The notes under the pieces were generated by a model, which made no database searches, was not told the origin of the DNA, and worked only from the letters and a program-made list of their open reading frames with translations. From contig NC_092200.1 in NCBI RefSeq assembly GCF_043641665.1, positions 10,299,694 through 10,363,693 of the forward strand: DNA of 64,000 bases. Direction: 5' to 3'. Positions within the stretch are counted from its first letter, which is position 1. Each line of letters begins with the position of its first letter. The translations under genes and the position numbers were made by a program. Source of the DNA: Enoplosus armatus (lineage: Eukaryota > Chordata > Actinopteri > Centrarchiformes > Enoplosidae). Shown here piece by piece: positions 55,235 to 64,000 of the stretch.

Positions 55235-55517
55235 TGCTCACTAGCTGACTATTATTAGTCAGACACACACAGAACATTTATTCTTAAATGTTTATCTCAC
55301 TGTAACATAGATTTTGAAGCAGCAGTCTCATTGAACAGTATTTGCAAAAAGGATGAGTATTATTCTTTTTTATTACAGGTCTTAAGAAACTGTGGATGTT
55401 TATGGGATACGCTCGTAGACAGTAAAAACACACACATGGGTATCAGCTGGGTTTCATTCCTCTCTTTTTTCTCCTTTCCGTTACTCTCTTCATTGAGACG
55501 TGGGGAGCTCATAAAGT

Positions 55518-55519
<2 letters not shown>

Positions 55520-55549
<30 letters not shown>
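55520..55549. repeat. (GA)n microsatellite
   Basis: About 15 GA units; polypurine on the plus strand. Confidence 0.95.
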
Positions 55550-55551
<2 letters not shown>

Positions 55552-56890
55552 CTGGGTGATGTAATTTGCTCATAGCGTCAGTGAGGAGCAGTCCGGTGAT
55601 TTAGCAGAAGTGTGCGGAAGACATGACAGAGACTAATTGCTTTCATTAATCACGTTTTGCTGGGCCCATTGCGAGGTAAACTAATTGAAATCCTCTTACC
55701 TGTCAGGGCGCCAACCATTGTGCGCCCGGCAGGAGTCACGCAGGGAGGAGGGGCGGTGTGTGTGTGTGGGGGTAAAGGTGCAGGGAGAGAGTGCAGGAGA
55801 AGGAACAGGCAGGAAATGAAGCTTTAACTACAAATAAACCATGTCTTTGTCTAGACAAATCTCTTTTCAAGCCGTAATGCTCTCTGAAATGTGTTAATGT
55901 CATGTAAAGTCTTTCAGGGGGCTGCAGAGCTGAGGAGAAGCCAAGCGCAAATGTGGCTTGGAGAAGAAAGGCTCTTTTCCAGCATAAAATACCAAATCAA
56001 ATTATTCCCCTGGCCCAGCTGCCAGTGGCGTCGGAGAGAGAGAGGCTTTAGGCCTTAATACCTTTGTGTGTGTGTGACAGGGGCCATTACTGAGGCCCCT
56101 TTATGGTGGAACAGAACAGAGACATCAGCCCGGCCTCTGCAGACAGACAGACAGACAGAGACGAGATAGAGGAGAGTGGATTCTCTGGACAGCATGTAAA
56201 ACACAATGTAAGAATCAATTACTCCGACCGTTGAGAAGGAAGCTTGACCACTACAGTTACACTCTAGTTGTGTATTCAGATCCAAATATAGGAAAAATAA
56301 ATTTTTGGTGGATATTTTGGAAACTTTGAATAACTTAAAAGTTATAAAAACTCCTAAATTTTGAGCTGCATCTTGTTGCACACAACTGGTAAAAGAAAGG
56401 AATGGCCTTTAAATATCCAGTAGCATAAAGACTGAAGTGGATGAGCAAGAAGTATTAGGTCAAATCAGGAAAGGATGGCAGCATTCACCTGAATTCACCT
56501 GCTCAACCTGCTTCATGAATGGAGCAATTGACTCCTCTGGAATAATTAATAATGCAGCAAGTATGATTTTTCCATCTTTTATCTGCCTCTCTGTCTCGGG
56601 TCTTCACAAAAAACAAATTGAATCCAAACTGTCAAAGAAGTTGAAAATCTGCTTCTTGTCTTTAACTTTTTCCCCTTCCTTTTCTGTAATGGTGGTATGA
56701 ACACACATTACGTTATGTAATTATCAAATGAGTTATAGGTTTCATGATTACAGCGTATGGTCTTTTTTTGGACATCAAAAACTAACCAATCATGTGACCT
56801 GGGTGTCTAATCCACACATACCTGTCCACCGCACATATATTCAATGCCAATCAACAGGGGGTTTGGATTTAAAGAAGCGGTCACACCTGC

Positions 56891-56922
<32 letters not shown>
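56891..56922. repeat. Compound (AT)n(AC)n microsatellite
   Basis: Five AT units followed by about eleven AC units. Confidence 0.95.
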
Positions 56923-56923
<1 letters not shown>

Positions 56924-59521
56924 AAGACACACATACATGCACACTTCTTTTTGGCAGTGGTATTCAGGAGTTGCATAGAGGACAAATCCAAAAGTGATTG
57001 CCGTGTGAAAGGCCCTCCTCCTGCCTTCAGAGTGCGTCTCCAGTTACGAGGTCACAGACAATTAGAGAGAGAGGATCAGACAGCCTCCACTGTTGTCATG
57101 GTGCTGCAGAGTGACTCTCTCTCTCTACACACACACATGTGCACCAAGTTCACCAGTACAGTACATGAAACATTCATATTGACAGATATCTATAATACCT
57201 TGCACATTATTTAATCACATACAAAACACTAACATACACATAGCTTACATAAAGACGGCTCACTGCCGGAGACGGCCGTCAGCTAACACCTTGCACTTCC
57301 TCTTTCCCCCTCCATCCGTGTCAGACAGACACAGCCTCAGGCATGGAGAGCAGACATTGTTTTTTGGGAGGTGAAAATGTAATTTAAGGTTCAGGAATGA
57401 ATTTATTTGCCAAAAAATATTATCTGTCGATCTGCAGGGTGTTCGCTGCTTCCTGAACACCTACTTGTCACTGTGCTGCCTTCCCTTGTGGTGCAGCGAG
57501 GAGGAGAAGGGCCTGCAGGGACACGGGCCGACTCCAGATCTTATCGCCACTACCATCCCGTATTGGGTTACATCCATTTTTTAATTTAGCATACTGGGAG
57601 TGAAGTCGGCATTCACAATGAGGCCTTTATGATCTGTGTCAGCTCAGTGCCAGGGACGAGTACTTCTCTTCATCTGCGTACTAACAAACAGACATCAGTC
57701 CAACTCCTTCAGCTTCGACTGAACAGGACATTACAGTCGGCCTGCAAAAGATGCTACTTTTGAAGCTTGTAATGTTACATTTTTGCTGAGGATGAGTCAG
57801 TGGGGTGTAGATTTAACAGTAATTTGTGATTGTTTGGACGTCTTGATAATCCATGGCAGTTGACCCTTGTTGCCATGCTTGCTTTCCATTCTTGCACAGC
57901 ACAAATGCTGCTTTCAATGATAACATTGGCAAGTTTGTAGTATTTTTGAAACGATGGGTATTTGATTTCATATAAGGAAATAAAAGCAGGCTTCTCATTT
58001 CTAGCCAACAACGGGAAAACTGTAGATAACAGATTCTATCAGATGCAGTTAGCTAGCATAATTAGCTAGCAGTAACTTTGTGACAAGGCCACCTTCTTTT
58101 CATGCTGACTTTCCACAATCTTCTGAACTCTCTCTCACTCTCCCATGCTAACCTTTGCAGTGTAAGAGTAATAGGCCTAGCAGCTTTTTGTCAGGAACAA
58201 TATCCCTCCAAAAGGCTAAGTGCTGATGTGAATTGGCGTAGGGTGCGTGGCTGAACAGTCCTGAGCAGCTCATGGACTAACAGAACCAATTAACATAGTG
58301 AACTCTGTCAATGCTCTGATTCTCTTGGCCGGTGGTTCAGAGGAAGAATCATGAATTATGGATTAAGGTTTAAATACTGCCACCCCCATTTTCATTCGAC
58401 CCGTAGGATGCAGGCCTTCAGATTATGCATGGCGATCTCATTCGTACCTGAGCCGAGCGACGGCTGCTGTTGGCCAAGGTGTACCTCAAAGCTTTCCCTT
58501 TGATTTGAAAGTGAGATCATACAATAACATATTCAGCCATCCTTTGATACAGGGAGAAGGGAAGTGGGACAAGCCATGGTCCCCTCATCAACTGTGTCAG
58601 TGTGTGTGAGTGTGTTTCGAGTGGCATACTGTACAACATGCCTATTCAGGGTAGAGGGATGGGCGATCGGAGGTCTGGGAGTGAGCAGGGGTGGCGTAGA
58701 AGAGAGGGCATAGCAGGGGGTGAATGTAGGGTGTGTGTGTGTGTGTTGGGGGGCAGCTGGGTGCACAGGGGAAGGGAAATGGGTGAGGTGTGGGGAAGAA
58801 GAGAAGGGGGGGAAGCCTTGGTTTCCTGTTCCCCAAATTCCCAGCTCCTGTCTGCAGAGCAGGTACACAAAGCCTCCCTTGAAGGGTTTGGAGAGGGGCG
58901 GCAGGATGAAACGCAGCCACTGATGGTTAACAGATCTGTCCCCCTGGACGCCCCCCCTCCCTTCCCTCCTTTCCCCTCCCGCACTGCTAGCCAGCGCCCC
59001 ATTTGTTTACACTCTCCCAAGCCTTTTTAGCATTTTCTGGCCAGGCTGGGAGACTTGGCGGGACTCCATGCTGCTGATTGCCATATTCTCAGACCAGAAA
59101 TGTCACTTACCACTTTGCTTTCCTTCATCCGCCAGTTAAACCCTTTGTAATCCCCCAGAAGAGCAGAGTCACCCAGGATATAGAATATTTTCTCCTGTCC
59201 CAGTGGCTCCTCGCCCCTCCATCTTCTCTGTGTCCCCTACCCAGGCAGACGCAGAGCAAAGAAACCATTTCAGCCAACTGGAACGAAACATTAACATTCC
59301 TACTGGGGCAGTATGGGCCCACGAGAAAGACAAGATACCAAGAGAGAGAAATGTGGCATAAAACAACTCTCATGTGGCTCTTTTCTATTTACAAGATGAG
59401 TGTCCCTCCGGGTCTTTTTTATGTGCCCAGGTTTTGAGATTTCTGTCACCACAGTACAATGTAGGCAAATGGAATTTAATTTGTGCCGCTTACAGATTTA
59501 AAAATACATTTTAAATTTTCA

Positions 59522-59780
59522 ACAACATGTCAGACTTAATCTGGATAATTCACAGACCTTGTTGTGGACAGTTTTCATTGGAACTACTTTCTACCAAAGA
59601 AATAGGTCTTATAAAACCTGTTGACAGCGTGTTCTGTGGATTATCCAGAGTTACAGGGGCACTGCTTTTGGAAAGAAATGTTGCTGTTGAACTTTTAAAT
59701 ATAAGTTTTCAATGCTTTGAGCAACACTGACAAAATGTAATTCACCCACAATGTATCGGGGATGGCAGCAGAAATCTCAG
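59522..59780. mobile_element. Palindromic MITE-like element, copy 2
   Basis: Diverged inverted arms at 59541-59558 and 59633-59651 share the GGATAAT-CACAGA core with copy 1. The same lead-in (CAACAACATGTCAG) and a related tail (CTGCTTTTGGAAAG, TTTTCAATGCTTTGAGCA, CAGAAATCTCAGCAG) are present. The longer loop suggests that copy 1 carries an internal deletion. Confidence 0.65.
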
Positions 59781-59807
59781 CAGTATTACCAGGGGTAAGT
59801 GAGGAAA

Positions 59808-59930
59808 AAGCTGGGCAAGTTACTTGAAAAATGTACTCAATTATTACTCTACTCTACTTACTGACTACTCACTGAAAAAAAGTAATGACATTACTTTAAT
59901 AAGTAGTCATTGGCAAAATAATGAGTTACA
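59808..59930. mobile_element. hAT-like non-autonomous fragment
   Basis: CTGGGCAAGTTACTTGAAAA, then TACTCAATTATTACTC and AAAAAAAGTAATGACATTAC, is the pattern of a widespread vertebrate hAT-related terminal sequence (CTGGGCAAGTTACTT with ATTACT-type repeats). Only one end is recognisable. Confidence 0.45.
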
Positions 59931-61490
59931 ATACTTGCTTGTACATTCATGCCTCTTCACATCTATGGTGTTTAATATGTGTAGAAATAGAAAACAGTCA
60001 TTATGGTTTAGCAAGCAGCCAGCCTAGGGTTTGCAGGGATTTACTGACCATCAACAGAGCTAGCTTAACATTAGCCTCAGTAACTGTCACTTTGGGCATA
60101 CACACACCAAAGTCTACAGTTAGCTCCTGAGGGAGTCCACTTGACCAATTGAAGGCTCAGTCCTTTGCTGTTTTGTTCCTTGAGTATGGCTATAGATTAC
60201 AAAACTGGAATACTCCAATATATGTGGTTGTAGCTTCAGTCATGATTACCATCTGTTCTTGCAAGTGTAAAATAATTAAATGAATCATCTCTGCTGTAGT
60301 ATTTCTAGACATAAAGCAGCAGCAGGAGCTTCAGGACTAGGAGGGGTAAAAAATCCAACTGGAAAGAATATACAGCCCACCTACAAAACAGGGTTCACCT
60401 TTCCTTCATTTCTACTTACAGAAAAAAAAACATCACCCATGACTTATCGAGCAAAAACAAGCCAAGGTGGGACGCAAGGCTGTTTTATTAACCGAATGAC
60501 ATCGAGTTTATTAAACTGGCTCTTTCTGCTGCCAGACGGGAGGGAGCTTGGCCTGGGTCCGAGACCCAACTTGGGAGAGCCAGCCCAATTAACACCCGAG
60601 AGCGAGGTCCATGCGAACACACACATACACATACGCTTTCGGAGCACACACATACACGTAAACACACTGCGCATGCTAACACACAGGGCATGCAGGGAGG
60701 TCTGAAGGGGCAGCAGCAGGCAAATAAACCCTTGGGGACCTGGTAGCTCATAGCTGAGAAGTCATGCACACTTACACACACACTCGCAGTTGTAGGGTGG
60801 CCTTAGCTTGCCATATAAATCTCTGCCACTCACCTTCAAATGGAGTGGTGCGGTGGGCCCAGTAAATATGAGGGAGTGTGTGTGTGTGTTTGACCGCAGA
60901 TGCAGGTGGAGTCGTGGTGTGGTCGGGCGGACAGCGAGCTTCGTTCCAGGTCCAGCCCTGGCAACGAGACTCAAACACTGCAACCTCGAGGTGGTTATGA
61001 GCCACAGTGAGAGGTTGTGTGAAAGTGTGCCTTTGTTGCTGAATTTGCTCAGCGAATGAACGTCAGTACCTGCTACGCTACAGCAGCAGTTGTTGTACAA
61101 GTAATTACTTTTTGCAGGAGGCTCGCTGCTTCAACATCCAAAGAAAATGGTTTAAAAAAAGAACAACGCTGCAATCAGAAGACAAAAAGACTAATACAGC
61201 ATCTTGATGACTGGCAGACACAAGGGTTACATTTCAACATGTTTCTGCTTTATGAAATTTAATCACAAAAGGATTGCAGCAACTAACTGCTGAGCTAGTG
61301 TAGGAGAGATGCATGATGAGAGACTCATACAATGGCTACCAGTGTATCTCAACTCTTTATTGAAACAGTATGGGCTTTGTCAAAACAACTACTTCTGGTG
61401 AAATAACACATAATTTGCAATGGTGGATTCCACAAAACCCTAACGCAATATATTGCAAATACAATCAACCCTTTCCTCATCTTGTGGCTG

Positions 61491-61519
61491 CCTGAATGTG
61501 TGTATGAATGTGTGTATGA

Positions 61520-61571
<52 letters not shown>
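61491..61571. repeat. Compound repeat: (TGTGTATGAA)n then (TG)n
   Basis: Three copies of a TGTGTATGAA-type unit lead into about 26 TG units. The decamer probably arose from the TG tract by mutation and duplication. Confidence 0.93.
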
Positions 61572-61573
<2 letters not shown>

Positions 61574-63129
61574 CTAACCCTCGCTGACCTCTACCAGTCA
61601 CAACCCACTCTGCAAGTCCAAACTCTCCACCAACATCTATGCAAAGCATTGTCACAGTCTAGACTCACTTGGGAATGCCTCGCCTGTGCGGGACAGGCAT
61701 AGTTATGGGCGCCCGGCCCCTTCGGAGTTGACACTCCTGGCCGGGATCCCTGGAATCCACAGCTTCCTGATTACCAGCTGTCCCTGCCCCACTCTGCCTG
61801 TCAAATCCCAGTAACTGAGAGGTAAACAAACAGTAAACAAAGGGCCTAGTTTAGCACCACTGCCCGCCACAGCATGACAACAGGTTTGTCACTCTCGCTG
61901 CCTGCCAAGGCTCACTGAGCCTTGCGCTCTGGAGAGGAGTAAGATGCCTTTCTTCATCTTGAAACCACTGGAGGAGGAGGAGGAGCTGCAATCAGTGACA
62001 GCGGGTTTGTCTATCCCGCCTCAAGACAAACAGCATCAGCCAAACCAAGACACAAACCAGAAATTTCAGACTGAAACAATCTAATAGCGTGTCGTTTTGG
62101 TTCTCAGATTGAGCAGAAACTCCTTGCAGCTCTGCTCAGGATGGAGGCTTTGTGTCTCACTCAACCCCCCCCCCGTTCTCTCTCTCTTATTGTCTCTATC
62201 TGTGGACATCTGCTCGCTACAGAGACAAATTCCCCTAACTTGAGACACACTAGCCACCAAGAGGAGAACACAGGCCTATTAATAGGCTTCCTGCTCATAA
62301 AAGAGATGTGGCAGATCAGGTTTTTTGGGGGGAGTTTGATATGCATGTAATACAATATTAGTTCAATTGTGATGCACCGTCAGAGGCCCCCTCTATGGAA
62401 ATCTGCATGAAATCACTGTCTAGGCAAGGTCGTAAATCACCAATGGCGTTGTTTATTATTGCAGTACAGTTTTATGGAGGGCGGGCACTTTGCTGGGACG
62501 TCCCGGAGAGGAATGCCCAACAGAGGACCTGCTAGGTAATGGCCCCTTTATTTCCACAAGGGGGTTGATGGGAGTTCAGTGAAGATCAGGCCTCTTGAGA
62601 ATTACATGGTTACTGTAAAGCCTGATTAAAGCACAGGAACGCCTCTATCTAACAAAAGCAAGCAAATGGCATGTTCGCCGAGCAGCCACAAACACCAAAG
62701 GATGATAAATCTCACAGAAAATCAAAGTCCTGGTAGAGGATAGTCAGGAAAGAGACACAAGCCAAACAGACACAATCTAGCTCTTACTTTTATTCCCCTT
62801 CTGCTTCTTACGAGCAGAGCCAGAGCGGCTGGCCGACATGCCACAACACCCACTTTTTCTTTCTCAAAATGTCTGGTCTGGTTGTGTCTGACTTGTTCTG
62901 CCAGGTCCCTGAGCATCGGGAAAACTTATCAAAGAGAACAGACCTCTATTCTGCACCGCGGAGAGAGCAGCAACTCCTCTCCTAGAAAGACAGCCAGTCA
63001 GGACCTCAGACGCTACTTAGTCTTTCAGCTGTTCGGAAGTGGGAGAAGCACATTAGGGGTCATTGTGCTGGTGCATTCCAGCGGTAGCAGCCCGACTTGC
63101 TACGTCCAGCCTGGCCTCACCCCGGCCAT

Positions 63130-63420
63130 CACTCCCGCTCCATCTGAAAACATAATTGATCTGGATATTAAACAGGCCGTGCGGCTCTAAATAAAATTCC
63201 GTGCATGCTTAATTCTCCAGCGTGGTTTTGGAAGCCGGACACTTTCTTCCCTGTCCGGGCTAGTGTTACATGCTGGACTGTCTTAGCTGTGACCACCTCA
63301 TAAAATCAGCCTCATAAATAATTTTCATGTGTTATTTAAACTAGCTCTCTATGGCCTGGAGAGGTTTGATGTATGTTAATTATGCACAGAGGCTCCTACA
63401 GACATACGCTATGAGGATAG
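63130..63420. promoter_or_regulatory. Candidate conserved noncoding block
   Basis: A dense run of homeodomain-like and POU-like sites (CATAATTGATC, GGATATTAAAC, TGCTTAATTCTCC, CATAAATAATTTTCATG, TGTTAATTATGCAC) in repeat-free sequence. Such clusters are common in developmental enhancers. Assignment to eya1 is by presumed synteny only. Confidence 0.25.
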
Positions 63421-64000
63421 AACTTTTGCAAATATTGGGCCGAGCATTGGCCTCAAGAATGTATGACGCATGTTGTACATTGTTGAGGCTCTCAAGAAAA
63501 TTTAGCATTGTCTCGCAGTAATGAAAAGATATAAGGAGCCTTTGCATTATTTTTTAAAAGTCACGTTAGCTACAGCCACAAAAGCACGTCTGCCATTCAG
63601 ATGTCGCCTTGCTGTAGAAAGTATTTTATAGCAGCTATTGTGCAGATTTAAAAGATGTGATTAGCATGTGGGTATGTGATGTTGTTTGGTCTAAACTAAA
63701 CCAGCTCCAGTTTCTATTTGCTTCCTGGTAGGATTAGTGGCATCAGTGTCAGTCTCTGGACACTGGGGGCAGATAGTAATGTTATTCCAGTAGCATTAAC
63801 ACACAATGGAAAGTACTAAAACAAATATGGCCTTAAGTATATGTTAAAGACAGTGTTAAATTGTATTTTGCACCTACTGTTCTGTACACAACATTTTAAA
63901 CAATGTATTACGTAAAAAAAAAAGAAGAAAAAATCAAAGGGCAACATATAACAGTTCACAAATCAGTTTTATTAATTTAAACACAATCAAATAATAATGT

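Larger units (their letters stand above)
52836..59521. other. Gene-free stretch
   Basis: No coding exon is supported. Simple repeats are listed separately. GC-richer, repeat-free patches at 55560-55760 (with GCTTTCATTAATCACG and AGGGCGCCAACC) and 58640-59030 are possible regulatory elements. A short (CAGA)n occurs at 56143-56160. Confidence 0.5.
59931..64000. other. Gene-free right end of the window
   Basis: No exon is supported, including none resembling EYA1. GC-richer segments at 61660-61790, 62380-62560 and 62880-63260 lie between AT-rich stretches and contain motifs such as TGGAAATCTGCATG, CATAATTGATCTGG and GTTAATTATGCACAG. They are plausible regulatory elements. A poly-C tract is at 62165-62173. 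Confidence 0.45.

Noticed and set aside
17460..64000. EYA1 coding exons, tRNA genes, CRISPR arrays or viral genes
   Set aside because: None was recognised. The simple repeats are microsatellites, not spaced CRISPR repeats, and no EYA-domain or tRNA-like sequence was seen.

Overview
The window is vertebrate nuclear DNA from a ray-finned, probably percomorph, fish. Genes have many exons with GT-AG introns, and (CA)n microsatellites are abundant. Several dispersed repeats match ones I associate with spiny-rayed teleosts: a foldback element carrying AGCTTAGC and GCCAAGAAA blocks, a GCTAACATG-type element, and a palindromic element built on GGATAATCCACAGACC. The species cannot be named from the sequence alone.

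Only two protein genes can be fully resolved. On the minus strand, 12741 to 7681 carries an intact 11-exon tram1 (translocating chain-associated membrane protein 1, 369 aa). Its exons join in frame to the stop codon. On the plus strand, 15477 to 17144 carries a three-coding-exon xkr9 (XK-related phospholipid scramblase, 386 or 407 aa depending on the start). It has a canonical DEVD-G caspase-type site near the C-terminus. The two genes lie head to head with about 2 kb between them, and this gap holds a foldback element and a second dispersed repeat. In tetrapods LACTB2 sits between TRAM1 and XKR9; I see no trace of it here.

The left end (1 to about 4.8 kb) has no recognisable coding exon. Good minus-strand donor sites and a YY1-type motif near 4.6 kb, together with the known neighbour order (NCOA2, TRAM1, XKR9, EYA1), suggest the first exon(s), promoter and first intron of ncoa2, read leftward out of the window. 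This is inference from synteny, not from protein sequence.

From about 17.46 kb to 64 kb there is no convincing gene. By synteny this should be the start of the xkr9-eya1 intergenic desert, expected to hold regulatory elements of eya1. It contains microsatellites, a cluster of poly-C tracts (28.1 to 30.6 kb), two more foldback copies, a LINE/retroposon-like remnant, two copies of a palindromic MITE-like element, a hAT-like fragment, and several compact GC-richer blocks that are candidate conserved noncoding elements.

Functionally, tram1 serves protein insertion at the ER translocon, and xkr9 is expected to expose phosphatidylserine after caspase cleavage. They are neighbours by ancestral linkage, not a pathway. 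I found no previously undescribed biological system. The most useful leads are the xkr9 caspase site, the shared intergenic region with a transposon-borne X-box, the candidate CTCF sites, and a TG repeat abutting a tram1 splice donor.
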